Of a stretch of DNA of 55,112 bases, positions 42,267 to 50,809 are shown in pieces (position 1 is the first letter of the stretch; each line of letters begins with the position of its first letter). The notes beneath the pieces were generated by a model. The model saw only the letters and a list, made by a program, of their open reading frames with translations. It was not told the DNA's origin and searched no databases. The position numbers were made by a program, and so were the translations under genes. The DNA is from Melghiribacillus thermohalophilus. GTDB taxonomy: Bacteria > Bacillota > Bacilli > Bacillales > Alkalibacillaceae. The stretch spans positions 1 to 55,112 of the forward strand of contig NZ_SMAN01000022.1 of the NCBI RefSeq assembly GCF_004342905.1. Reading direction: 5' to 3'.

Positions 42267-43058
42267 ATGGACCTGCAATTAGAAGGTAAGTCAGTTGTGG
42301 TCACTGCATCCAGCAAAGGGCTTGGGAAAGCAACAGCCCTTGAATTTGCCAGGGAAGGGGCCCGTGTATTCATATCCAGCCGGAATGAAGAGGAATTAAA
42401 AAGAGCAGCAGATGAAATCCGAAAAAAAAGCGGAAACGCACATGTCGATTATGCTGTCTGTGATCTGACCAAACAGGAAGATATCAAAGGGCTCATTCAA
42501 AAGGCGGTGGACTGGAACGGTAGTGTCGATGTGCTGATTAATAACGCCGGTGGGCCGCCGGCGGGCACCTTTGAGTCCTTTGGCGATCATGACTGGCAAA
42601 AAGCCTTTGAGCTGAATTTGTTAAGTTTTATCCGGACAATACGCGAAGTGCTTCCGTATATGAAAAAACAGCAGCGGGGACGGATTGTCAATTTTGCTTC
42701 ATCCTCGATTAAGCAAACGATCGATAACTTAATTTTGTCCAACACCTTCCGAGCCGGCATTGTGGGTCTTGCCAAAAGTCTGTCTCAGGAGCTTGCTTCT
42801 CATCAGATTTTGATCAATACCCTTGGGCCAGGAAGGATTGCCACGGACCGGGTGGCTTCGCTGGATCAGATCCGGGCTGATCAGCTTGGGATTTCAGTTG
42901 AAGAACTAAGGGCAAAAACAGAGGCTTCCATTCCGATCGGGCGTTACGGGGAACCGGAAGAATTTGCACGAATGGCTCTCTTTTTAGGATCTTTTGCGAA
43001 TACGTATGTGACCGGCCAGTCCATCGTTGTGGATGGCGGAATGGTAAAAGCTTTATAG
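42267..43058 (+). CDS. SDR-family oxidoreductase with atypical active site
   Basis: The 263-residue protein has the SDR cofactor motif TASSKGLGKATALEF, INNAGG, the SSSIKQ serine region and the C-terminal YVTGQSIVVDGGM. The catalytic YxxxK is absent: the aligned residues read S-N-T-F-R in LSNTFRAGIVGLAKSL. A subgroup of FabG-like SDRs shares this substitution. It may use other residues or not be a classical dehydrogenase. ATG 42267 overlaps nothing and lies five bases after the previous stop, with GGGTGAGG upstream. Confidence 0.85.
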   Translation: MDLQLEGKSVVVTASSKGLGKATALEFAREGARVFISSRNEEELKRAADEIRKKSGNAHVDYAVCDLTKQEDIKGLIQKAVDWNGSVDVLINNAGGPPAGTFESFGDHDWQKAFELNLLSFIRTIREVLPYMKKQQRGRIVNFASSSIKQTIDNLILSNTFRAGIVGLAKSLSQELASHQILINTLGPGRIATDRVASLDQIRADQLGISVEELRAKTEASIPIGRYGEPEEFARMALFLGSFANTYVTGQSIVVDGGMVKAL

Positions 43059-43148
43059 AATAACTTTGCTGCATTTTAGACTGGAGAATATGTTTTATAG
43101 GGGGGAAAATTGTTCAATGAATATACATCAGAAATAGGTTATCGGATC

Positions 43149-43193
43149 AATCCCTGCCATCTCATCATTGACGGCAGGGATTTTGGCTTTTTT
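43149..43193 (+). terminator. Terminator of the TAXI-TRAP operon
   Basis: AATCCCTGCC / GGCAGGGATT stem with a 14-base loop, followed by TTGGC and a T run. Confidence 0.8.
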
Positions 43194-43262
43194 TAAGAAT
43201 GAAACGAACAGCAGGTCCAAATCGTACATATGTTTATAGACGATGAAAAGGTAGTGATGTCT

Positions 43263-44249
43263 ATGGCAGAACAAAGGGAAAAAATACAGGACTATCACGA
43301 CATCTATCGGCAATTGCGTGAAAAGTTGAAATGGAAGTTATCGGACCGCAGGATAATCATGATCATTGCCTCTATCTATGTCATGAATGATCGCCCCTTT
43401 TCGTTGGAAAGATTTTTACAGGTAAGCGATCGGATCAAAAAAGAGTCTGGCTTCTTTTCCCCGCTACGTTCTTACCTGCGCTTTCTCATTGCAGCTATGC
43501 TGGATGTTCATTTTGATAACGCTGAAGAACAATTCCAACAATTGCTCCGTCTATATAAAAAAATGACTGATGGTGGTTTCAGCAGGGGAAGTTTTACCTA
43601 TTTATCTGCTATGGCACTGTTGACAGGAAACAATCAAGAACATGTTGACGATCGAATTCGAAAAGCTCTTTTGATATATAAAGGCATGAAAAAAGAGCAT
43701 TATTTTTTAACCTCCACAAGTGATTACCCGCTGGCGGTTTTACTGGCCGAACGGGAGGAGGGTGTAGAGAAAATTCTACTTGACATGGAAGGGTTTTACC
43801 GACAGTTGCATGTAAAGGGATTTCGCAAAGGAAATGATTTGCAGTTTCTAAGCCATGTATTGTCTCTTGATCCTGAACGAGACATGCAGGAGCTGGTCCG
43901 GCGAACAGATACGATATATGGGAAGTTGAAACAGTCAGGCATGAACATAAAAACGATGCATTACTCGGATATAGGGATGCTGGCGCTCATTCCAGGAGCA
44001 GATGAAGAAATCAAACGTATTCCACAGCTTGCCAGGGATCTGGAGGCAGGAAAACACTTTGGTCAAAGGGATGTCAGTATCAAATTAGCTATTCATTTCA
44101 TCGTACATGAAAAACTCAAGGAGTCAAACCTTGTGGAAACCGGATTGACAGCCGCGATTGAAACGATGATCCAGGCTGCACAACAGGCCGCTATGATTGC
44201 TTCCATCGCAGCCATATCAGCAGCTTCTGCTTCTAACAATAGTTCCTGA
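43263..44249 (+). CDS. DUF4003-type protein
   Basis: The 328-residue protein is largely helical and resembles DUF4003 proteins of Bacillus, which have no assigned function. Features are a charged N-terminal half, repeated LLRLYKKM / ALLIYKGMKK helices, and an Ala-rich C-terminus (AAQQAAMIASIAAISAASAS) that could insert in or lie on the membrane. AAGGTAG precedes two closely spaced ATGs (43257, 43263); I chose the second for spacing, without certainty. Confidence 0.65.
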   Translation: MAEQREKIQDYHDIYRQLREKLKWKLSDRRIIMIIASIYVMNDRPFSLERFLQVSDRIKKESGFFSPLRSYLRFLIAAMLDVHFDNAEEQFQQLLRLYKKMTDGGFSRGSFTYLSAMALLTGNNQEHVDDRIRKALLIYKGMKKEHYFLTSTSDYPLAVLLAEREEGVEKILLDMEGFYRQLHVKGFRKGNDLQFLSHVLSLDPERDMQELVRRTDTIYGKLKQSGMNIKTMHYSDIGMLALIPGADEEIKRIPQLARDLEAGKHFGQRDVSIKLAIHFIVHEKLKESNLVETGLTAAIETMIQAAQQAAMIASIAAISAASASNNSS

Positions 44250-44379
44250 TTTCCTGTTACTTGGCCGAAGCAAGTTCATCCAATTGATGATTAATGTGTA
44301 TAGAAAATAATTGCTCTTAATGTTCAATTGGGTGATCCTACGAAATATGGTAGATTACGCTGAATTTACGGCAAATCAA

Positions 44380-44416
44380 ATGTCCTTCACCACTAGTGGA
44401 GAAGGACATGATTTTT
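44380..44416. terminator. Near-perfect palindromic terminator
   Basis: ATGTCCTTC.CCAC pairs with GTGG.GAAGGACAT around a two-base centre, followed by ATTTTTC. Confidence 0.8.
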
Positions 44417-44548
44417 CTAATGGAAAAGGGAACAGATGAACGTTTTTCTTTATATATCGGCGTGTACAGAGTTCTGACGAAACATTTAAAAAAAGGTTCG
44501 TTTTCAATGGATCTAGGATGACTATCCAATTACACGAACGAATTCTTT

Positions 44549-44920
44549 TTATTTTTCAATATCATATTTCCATTCTTTCATTCCGCCGGAAGTATTATAT
44601 ATTTTGGTAAACCCATTTTCCACTAACATTTGTGAGGCTTCCTGGGAACGGTTTCCGCTGCGGCAGACAATGATATATGGGTTATCCTGCTCCAGTTCGT
44701 CCAAACGGCTTTCAAGTTCCTGCAATGGAATAAGCACAGCTCCTGGAATATGTCCCTCATCGTATTCAGGCTGTGTACGTACATCTATCACCTGCACATT
44801 TTCGTGATCCATTATTTTTTTGGCTTCATCCATGGTAATCGTTTCATAATCGTTATGACCTGTGCTGCAGGCGCCAAGAACAAAAATGAGTCCCAGGAGT
44901 GCACGGGCTATTTTTTTCAT
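44549..44920 (-). CDS. Rhodanese-domain lipoprotein
   Basis: The 123-residue protein has a lipobox (LGAC, Cys18) and a single rhodanese domain: VIDVRTQPEYDEGHIPGA and the active-site loop VCRSGNRS with Cys86. Such lipoproteins may handle sulfane sulfur at the outer membrane face. GGAGGGATAAAAT precedes the ATG. Monocistronic. Confidence 0.92.
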   Translation of the reverse strand: MKKIARALLGLIFVLGACSTGHNDYETITMDEAKKIMDHENVQVIDVRTQPEYDEGHIPGAVLIPLQELESRLDELEQDNPYIIVCRSGNRSQEASQMLVENGFTKIYNTSGGMKEWKYDIEK

Positions 44921-45095
44921 ATTTTATCCCTCCTTATACCCCGTCTAGTATATAATGAATGATAAGCCATTGCAATGTTTGAATCTGGCCGTGTTTTGAA
45001 ACAGGAAAATCACCAGCATAAATCGAAGGTTAGAGAGTGAACCAGATAAAGGGTATAATACAGTCTCACGAAAACACAGGAAAGGGGAAGTAGAC

Positions 45096-45983
45096 ATGAA
45101 TGCGGGCAAACAAAAGATTGGTTTTATTGGAACAGGCGTGATGGGAAAAAGCATGGTCCGAAATCTGATCAAGGAAGGTTATCCGGTGTATGTGTATACC
45201 CGAACGAAATCGAAGGCAGATGAGCTTTTGCAGGAAGGGGTCCAATGGTGCCATTCACCCGGCGAACTGGCACACAAATCAGAAGTGGTGATTACCATGG
45301 TTGGTTACCCGAAGGATGTTGAAGAAGTGTATTTTGGTCCAGATGGGATTTTGGAACAAGCAGAGCCGGGTACATATGTCATTGATATGACGACCTCCAG
45401 GCCATCTCTGGCTGAAAACATTTATAAAAAGGCAAAGGAAAAAGGGATTCATGCGCTGGATGCCCCTGTTTCGGGCGGCGATGTGGGAGCCAAAAACGGT
45501 ACCCTTGCCATCATGGCTGGCGGAGATCGGGACGCATTTGAAGTGGTGAAACCGATTTTTGAAGTACTGGGATCCAATATTGTTTTACAGGGCCCGGCCG
45601 GTGCAGGACAGCATACGAAAATGTGCAATCAGATCACAATTGCATCCAATATGGTTGGGGTCTGTGAAGCTCTGGTCTACGCGAAAAAGTCCGGACTAGA
45701 TCCGGAAATGGTACTTAAAAGCATCAGTACAGGAGCAGCGGGCAGCTGGTCCCTCAGCAATCTGGCTCCCAGAATGTTAAAAGGGGACTTTGAGCCAGGA
45801 TTTTATGTGAAACATTTTATTAAAGATATGGGCATAGCCCTTGAAGAAGCGGAACAAATGGGAATCGATACACCCGGGTTAAAGCTGGCAAAACAGCTGT
45901 ATGAGGAGCTGGCTGACCAGGGGGAAGAAGACAGCGGAACCCAGGCATTATATAAATGGTTTGCGAAAAGGGGATTAGTATGA
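45096..45983 (+). CDS. 3-hydroxyisobutyrate dehydrogenase-family oxidoreductase (YkwC-like)
   Basis: The 295-residue enzyme has GFIGTGVMGKSMVRNL (NAD(P) binding), IDMTTSRPSLAE, the substrate loop DAPVSGGDVGAKNG, and the catalytic-lysine helix GAGQHTKMCNQ. It belongs to the beta-hydroxyacid dehydrogenases; substrate unknown. AGGAAAGGGGAAG precedes the ATG. Its stop overlaps the ATG of an epimerase stub, suggesting a former two-gene operon. Confidence 0.9.
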   Translation: MNAGKQKIGFIGTGVMGKSMVRNLIKEGYPVYVYTRTKSKADELLQEGVQWCHSPGELAHKSEVVITMVGYPKDVEEVYFGPDGILEQAEPGTYVIDMTTSRPSLAENIYKKAKEKGIHALDAPVSGGDVGAKNGTLAIMAGGDRDAFEVVKPIFEVLGSNIVLQGPAGAGQHTKMCNQITIASNMVGVCEALVYAKKSGLDPEMVLKSISTGAAGSWSLSNLAPRMLKGDFEPGFYVKHFIKDMGIALEEAEQMGIDTPGLKLAKQLYEELADQGEEDSGTQALYKWFAKRGLV

Positions 45984-46072
45984 AGAAAATTTTAGTTTTA
46001 GGGGGGACCCCATTTTTCGGGAAGCGGCTGGTTCAACGTTTACTGGACAATGGAGCGAATTCAAAAGGGTGA
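45980..46072 (+). pseudogene. NAD-dependent epimerase, N-terminal stub
   Basis: Thirty codons encode MKKILVLGGTPFFGKRLVQR and ten more residues before TGA, the typical opening beta-alpha of extended SDR epimerases; the remaining roughly 250 residues are missing. The ATGA overlap with the dehydrogenase shows an original translational coupling. A terminator follows. Confidence 0.8.
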
Positions 46073-46126
46073 ACCGATCAGCGTGATACATCCAGACGCC
46101 AGTTACAGTTTTGTTGCTCATAAAAA

Positions 46127-46157
46127 AGGTCCCTGCCTGGATGCAGGGCCTTTTTTC
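46127..46157 (+). terminator. Intrinsic terminator after epimerase stub
   Basis: GGTCCCTGC / GCAGGGCC stem followed by six T residues. The span from here to 46378 shows no gene. Confidence 0.88.
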
Positions 46158-46378
46158 AGTTTTATCATGTTCCTGACAACACATGCCCTTCCCTGCAGGT
46201 AATGTGGTATTTTATGCGGGGGTGACGGGACCTTATGTTTCTTAGATGGTCAAATATGAATGATAAATATGACAAAATGAGATTTTACATGATATTCACA
46301 GGCGAAAGTTAAAAAAAACAGGAAAATAAATCAAAATTTTGCATGCTGTTGATTGGCAGAAAGTCAATTTTCAATTCG

Positions 46379-46406
46379 TTCACAATTGATATATTTATGT
46401 TAAAAT
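46379..46406 (+). promoter_or_regulatory. Candidate promoter of the coiled-coil gene
   Basis: TTCACA and TAAAAT lie 16 bases apart, about 40 bases before the ATG. Confidence 0.5.
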
Positions 46407-46447
46407 AGGATCATTCCAAACGACTCTTTGAAAGGAGGGTGGAAAAC

Positions 46448-47038
46448 ATGGACGAGCCCATTGCAAAACAGATATTAGAAGAACTTCAGTCTATGAAAGG
46501 TGATATTCGTGAAATCAAATCGGACATCAGTCAATTAAAGTCCGATATCAGCAATCTCAAATCGGATGTCAGTCAGCTTAAATCGGATGTCAGCAATCTC
46601 AAATCGGATGTCAGTCAGCTTAAATCGGATGTCAGCAATCTCAAATCAGATGTCAGTCAGCTTAAATCGGATGTCAGCAATCTCAAATCAGATGTCAGTC
46701 AGCTTAAATCGGATGTCAGTATCCTAAAATCAGACATCAGCAAGTTAAAAACAGACGTTCGTTCACTGGATCGCCGAGTTACCAGCATGGAGCAGGAACT
46801 TCCCCTTATTCAATCTCAGCTTGAAGAAAATACAAAAATGATTCAATCGGTCCGGGATAACCAGCTTGAACAGAGAAGCCAGCATGATGCCATGGTTCAT
46901 GAACTGGCTCATATGAAAAAGGAAATGGAAGCAATCAAATTAAGAATGGTGACTAAAGAAGACCTGAAATTCTATGACCAAAAAATCGGAGAGCATGACC
47001 GGGATCTTTTTAATTTAAAACAAAGAGCATCATTTTAA
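46448..47038 (+). CDS. Heptad-repeat coiled-coil protein
   Basis: The 196-residue protein (ATG 46448, GGAGGG upstream) is hydrophilic and almost wholly helical. Residues about 20-105 are a near-perfect heptad series of the form (Q/N)LKSDVS, giving Leu/Val or Ile at core positions and a Lys/Ser/Asp surface, so a long parallel coiled coil is expected. The C-terminal 80 residues are a less regular coiled coil ending in LFNLKQRASF. No signal peptide, membrane helix or catalytic motif is visible. The DNA is itself a 42-bp tandem repeat. Function unknown; a structural or scaffold role is inference. Confidence 0.8.
   Translation: MDEPIAKQILEELQSMKGDIREIKSDISQLKSDISNLKSDVSQLKSDVSNLKSDVSQLKSDVSNLKSDVSQLKSDVSNLKSDVSQLKSDVSILKSDISKLKTDVRSLDRRVTSMEQELPLIQSQLEENTKMIQSVRDNQLEQRSQHDAMVHELAHMKKEMEAIKLRMVTKEDLKFYDQKIGEHDRDLFNLKQRASF
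46515..46743 (+). repeat. 42-bp (2x21-bp) coding tandem repeat
   Basis: CAGCTTAAATCGGATGTCAGC alternates with AATCTCAAATCGGATGTCAGT for about five 42-bp periods with few differences, some units having TCAGAT in place of TCGGAT. Copy number is a likely variable. Confidence 0.92.
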
Positions 47039-47170
47039 TATACAGCTGTACTGGTAATTTTATCGCAGCTCCGCAAACGTTGAAGAAATTTGTTCAATAG
47101 CCCCGTACAGGAACACCGCATAAAACATCCTTCATGTACCATTTTGTTAGCTCAACCGTTTATATTTAAG

Positions 47171-47198
47171 AAAAAAGCCCCTGTAAGCATACAGAGGC
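47171..47198 (-). terminator. Terminator of the GGDEF-EAL gene
   Basis: On the minus strand GCCTCTGT / ACAGGGGC stem with a six-base loop followed by TTTTTTC. Confidence 0.85.
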
Positions 47199-47212
47199 AC
47201 ATAGTTAAGGTT

Positions 47213-49759
47213 CTAATATTCCATTTGTTTTTTCCATGTTACTCCTCTTTCCAAGAGGGTTTCGATCAATTCCTTCCCCACAGGTGGAGCATAATAATAG
47301 CCCTGTGCCCAGTGACATGAATGGGTTTTAAGGAATTCGAGATGCTCTTCAGTCTCCACGCCTTCCGCAACAATTTCCAGTCCCATGGTCCGGGCAAGGC
47401 TGATAATTGCTGCTGTAAGACGGGCAGTCTGTTCATCGTCGTTGACATCCCAAATATAGGATTTGTCGATTTTGAGTGTATCGACTGTGATGGTTCTTAA
47501 ATATCCAACAGATGAATAGCCCCTCCCAAAATCATCAATGGCAATGCGGAAACCTAATGATTTTAACGATTGAATCGTTTGAATGACCATTTCATCATTG
47601 CTTAACGCTATATTTTCCGTGATTTCCAGCTCAAAATCCTTCGAACAAAGCTTATATTGTTTCAGTAATGCTTTTACAAAAGAAATAAAGTCCGGGTGCT
47701 GTAGCTGTAACAGCGAAAGATTAAGATTCATTTGAATGCTGGTATATCCTTTCTGATGCAAATTTGTCAGTTGTTCACAGGCTTGTTTAAACAGCTGCTG
47801 ACCGATTGGAATAATTAAACCATTTTCTTCGGCAATCGGTATGAATTCTCCGGGAGGAATATATCCAAGCTCTGGATGATCCCATCTGGCGAGGGCTTCC
47901 AGTCTTTCAATCTCCTCTGTTTCTAGGTTGATAATGGGCTGGTAATTTAATTTGATTTCATGATTTTCAACGGCATTGTGAAGCAGCTGTTCAATTCGAG
48001 TACTCCACAGGCGTTCTTCTTTCAGTTTTGTTGTGTAAATCGAAAATTGATTTTTGCCTTTGTTTTTAGCCTGGTACATGGCCATATCTGCATGGCGGAT
48101 TAAGGTCATTTCATCATCACCATCATAGGGATACAAACTGATCCCAAGACTGGTAGTTACATAAACTTCCTTTTTCTCTAAAATAAACGGCTTCTGGAAG
48201 GCTGTTATGGTCTTTCTGGCTTCATGCTTAACCCTGGAAGGATTACCTGTATACAGGATGGCGAATTCATCACCGCTTAAACGGGCGACAAACTGATCTG
48301 GATGAATAGCCTGAAGCCTTCTGGCTACTTCCTGCAGCAGTTTGTCCCCAATGAGATGCCCCATGGAATCATTAATATTTTTAAAGTTATCAATATCCAG
48401 ATAGAAAATGCCCAGGGAGCTGTTTTCGGATTTTACCTGAACCAGATCCTTTTTTAAGCGCTCAATAAAATAGCGGCGGTTTGGGAGTTCAGTGAGGGCA
48501 TCATGATTGGCCTGATACGTTATTTTTTCGTGATATTTTTTTCGTTCGGTAATATCCTGAAAAACAATGACGGTGCCTAACACATTGCCATGCTCAATCA
48601 TCGGCGATACTACGTAGGCAACAGGCAATTTGCTTCCGTCTTTTTTGATAAAATAATCATCTTCAATCCTGTGAGCTTTTTTGTGTTTAATGGTCTGGTG
48701 TATCGGACATTCATCAGCTACCAGACTGATCTGGCTTCCCTTAATATGTTGATAAATTTGATTGTGCAGTTGTTTTCCCATCAGCTCTCCCCGGTTATAT
48801 CCGAGAAGTCGTTCGGCTTCTGGATTGATGAAGATGGTCCGGTACTCCTGGTCCAGGACGACAACCCCTTCGCCAAGGGAGGCAGTGATCGTCTTCAGTT
48901 GTTTTTCGTTTTTTCTCAGAGCTTCTTCGGTTTTTTTCTGAATATCATATGGTTCTTTAATTGTTGCTACATAAATTCCCTTCATAAAGTAGACATAGCC
49001 GATCACTTTATATAAATGCCCCAAAAAGTTCTGGAAATCATATACACTTAAATAAGTCGTAAAGACAATCTCCCCAATAAATAAAAAGGATAAAGCGAGA
49101 ATTAAGTCAAGGTGGGATTTTTTTCTGCTGGTCCGATAATGTTGAAATAAAACCACAATGGTCAAAAGGTGCAGAATATTGACGGCATATTCAAGGGTGT
49201 TTTTTAGAGGAGTTGTTCCAGCACCTTCATGAACTAAAATAGGAAGCTGATGCTCATATTGAATGATCAGAATAGACCAGCCCAGAATATAAAGGAGAGA
49301 CAGCATAAAAAGCACGGGTTTAAAAGGTCGGCTAACGTTTTTATTAGGCAGTGCTATGATGATAAATAAAAAGACGGCCTGGGTTAACCGGGCTGTAATC
49401 CAGAACCAGGTGGCCTTTTGGACAGAACTTTCAAAGGTGAACAAACCAGGCATCCCATTATAAAAAAGGGTATGTAACAGATCAAGTATCCCCACGGCTA
49501 AGAAGGTGGAAGCAATGAAAATCCGGTATCTGGAGGATTGATGGGGAAAAATCATCCATCCCTGAATGGCGATCGATATGGCAATCGCAATGCTGATGAA
49601 TTCTAAAATCGTATGTAAAGACAAATAATGACGGGTTTCAATCGCGAAAAATATGGAATCTTTTAAATAAAAAAAGAAGAGAAAAAAGGACAGACCCACC
49701 CCGACTACAGCAAGAAACGTTCTTTCCTGTTCATGAAGTGACACACGTAAACCTTTCAT
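47213..49759 (-). CDS. Membrane MASE3-PAS-GGDEF-EAL cyclic-di-GMP protein
   Basis: The 848-residue protein has an N-terminal MASE3-type membrane sensor (about 15-270, with HTILEFISI and DLLHTLFYNGMPG), a PAS domain (about 285-405), GGDEF (about 415-570; signature SGDEF at 495-499, with LDIDNFKNINDS metal residues) and EAL (about 590-840; EALARW at 621, DDFGRGYSS, LKIDKSYI, EGVETEEH). The EAL catalytic residues look complete. The Gly-to-Ser change in GGDEF is common and may still allow cyclase or GTP-binding activity. It probably tunes c-di-GMP for motility or biofilm. Monocistronic. Confidence 0.93.
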   Translation of the reverse strand: MKGLRVSLHEQERTFLAVVGVGLSFFLFFFYLKDSIFFAIETRHYLSLHTILEFISIAIAISIAIQGWMIFPHQSSRYRIFIASTFLAVGILDLLHTLFYNGMPGLFTFESSVQKATWFWITARLTQAVFLFIIIALPNKNVSRPFKPVLFMLSLLYILGWSILIIQYEHQLPILVHEGAGTTPLKNTLEYAVNILHLLTIVVLFQHYRTSRKKSHLDLILALSFLFIGEIVFTTYLSVYDFQNFLGHLYKVIGYVYFMKGIYVATIKEPYDIQKKTEEALRKNEKQLKTITASLGEGVVVLDQEYRTIFINPEAERLLGYNRGELMGKQLHNQIYQHIKGSQISLVADECPIHQTIKHKKAHRIEDDYFIKKDGSKLPVAYVVSPMIEHGNVLGTVIVFQDITERKKYHEKITYQANHDALTELPNRRYFIERLKKDLVQVKSENSSLGIFYLDIDNFKNINDSMGHLIGDKLLQEVARRLQAIHPDQFVARLSGDEFAILYTGNPSRVKHEARKTITAFQKPFILEKKEVYVTTSLGISLYPYDGDDEMTLIRHADMAMYQAKNKGKNQFSIYTTKLKEERLWSTRIEQLLHNAVENHEIKLNYQPIINLETEEIERLEALARWDHPELGYIPPGEFIPIAEENGLIIPIGQQLFKQACEQLTNLHQKGYTSIQMNLNLSLLQLQHPDFISFVKALLKQYKLCSKDFELEITENIALSNDEMVIQTIQSLKSLGFRIAIDDFGRGYSSVGYLRTITVDTLKIDKSYIWDVNDDEQTARLTAAIISLARTMGLEIVAEGVETEEHLEFLKTHSCHWAQGYYYAPPVGKELIETLLERGVTWKKQMEY

Positions 49760-49863
49760 TTGACATCCCCCCTGATCCCTATATTTCTATTTTAAGGGAT
49801 CATTTACCTATACGGTGGGGAAAATTGTTAAAAAATGTTGAATTTTAACCAGTTTGCGAGTGG

Positions 49864-49888
49864 TAAAAAGGACCCGAAATTGGGTCCT
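49864..49888 (-). terminator. Terminator of the small CxxC protein gene
   Basis: AGGACCC / GGGTCCT stem with a six-base loop; the minus strand continues TTTTTACC. Confidence 0.8.
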
Positions 49889-49899
49889 CATTTTCCTTC

Positions 49900-50046
49900 C
49901 TATCCTTTTATTCCCTCAAGCCATTCGTGGTAACAAGCATCACAAAGGGTTTGTTCCTCCTCGTTATTTTCCCGAATAAACGACACATAATGGACAGCAT
50001 CGTTCTGGTTCAAGGCGTTTCCACAGTAAAAACAACTTTCAGCCAT
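49900..50046 (-). CDS. Small 48-aa protein with two CxxC pairs
   Basis: ATG follows AAAGGAGGGATACTGG, a strong site. The product starts MAESCFYCGNALNQNDAVHY and later has LCDACYHEWLEG, so CFYC and CDAC form a likely four-cysteine zinc knuckle. The centre is acidic (ENNEEEQ). A terminator follows directly, making a complete monocistronic unit. I do not know a named family; the zinc-ribbon reading is inference from the cysteines. Confidence 0.75.
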   Translation of the reverse strand: MAESCFYCGNALNQNDAVHYVSFIRENNEEEQTLCDACYHEWLEGIKG

Positions 50047-50282
50047 CCAGTATCCCTCCTTTTTATTTAGGATGAAAACCTTCTAGGAAAATATGTGAAG
50101 GTGTCTGTTTCTGGCTGAAAATTTTGCTGGCATAAAAGGAGAAATGTAACAGAGGACGGATGGTTTATTTCTTTTACTGATTTATTGGAAAACCCAACCT
50201 GTATTTGGTTCCCGATCTCGAACCTGGCTATATCGATTTCTTATGATGTTTTTGACCACCAATCCGAATTTGCCTGATATAA
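50047..50282. other. Intergenic, no gene supported
   Basis: No ORF with a start site, repeat or clear promoter was found before the bidirectional hairpin. Confidence 0.4.
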
Positions 50283-50316
50283 TAAAAAAACTGCCGATTA
50301 TCATCGGCAGTTTTTT
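50283..50316. terminator. Perfect bidirectional terminator
   Basis: CTGCCGAT / ATCGGCAG stem with a four-base loop, seven A residues before and six T residues after. Confidence 0.85.
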
Positions 50317-50373
50317 CTCCCTGATCAACATAAGAGCAGCAGATAAAGGTACATTTAGTTTTCAGGGATGACA

Positions 50374-50571
50374 TTACTTCTGGACTTTATCCGTGTTGAT
50401 TTTAAAAGGTACATACAGGGGACAGAACCGGAAAAATGCAGTTAAAAGCGGTATGAATCCAATCAGTCCTATATACTTTAAGTTTCCTTCAAGGATGAAA
50501 TAGAGTGAGAAAAGCACAATAGCAATCAGGATGCGAATAACCCGATCGGCATTTCCGACATTTGCTTTCAT
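50374..50571 (-). CDS. DUF2892 (YgaP-like) membrane protein
   Basis: The 65-residue protein has NVGNADRVIRILIAIVLFSL and a second helix ending in LLTAFFRFCPLY, the DUF2892 pattern found in the membrane part of YgaP-type proteins. A conserved cysteine lies after the second helix. GGAGGTGTTGATA precedes ATG 50571. Confidence 0.88.
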   Translation of the reverse strand: MKANVGNADRVIRILIAIVLFSLYFILEGNLKYIGLIGFIPLLTAFFRFCPLYVPFKINTDKVQK

Positions 50572-50693
50572 TATCAACACCTCCCAGAGGACGTCATTTA
50601 TTACAATTTCATTATAATATCTTTTTTAACCATGAACGATTATTCTGATCAAAATTCACAAAATTTACACGTTTTCTATTTGCACTTTTCCAT

Positions 50694-50728
50694 TAAAAAA
50701 GGCTGAACGGATTTGTTTTCATTCAGCC
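50694..50728 (-). terminator. Terminator of the LysM gene
   Basis: On the minus strand GGCTGAA / TTCAGCC is followed by TTTTTT. Confidence 0.78.
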
Positions 50729-50809
50729 ATAGATTTTTGGTGGTATGTGAAAACATGTTATATGTTATGTGGATCTAATTTGTCCCTGAGGATTGATGAC
50801 AACAACCGA

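Noticed and set aside
46515-46743. CRISPR-like or intergenic repeat reading of the 42-bp units
   Set aside because: The repeat lies inside an ORF with a good start and preserves heptad coding throughout.
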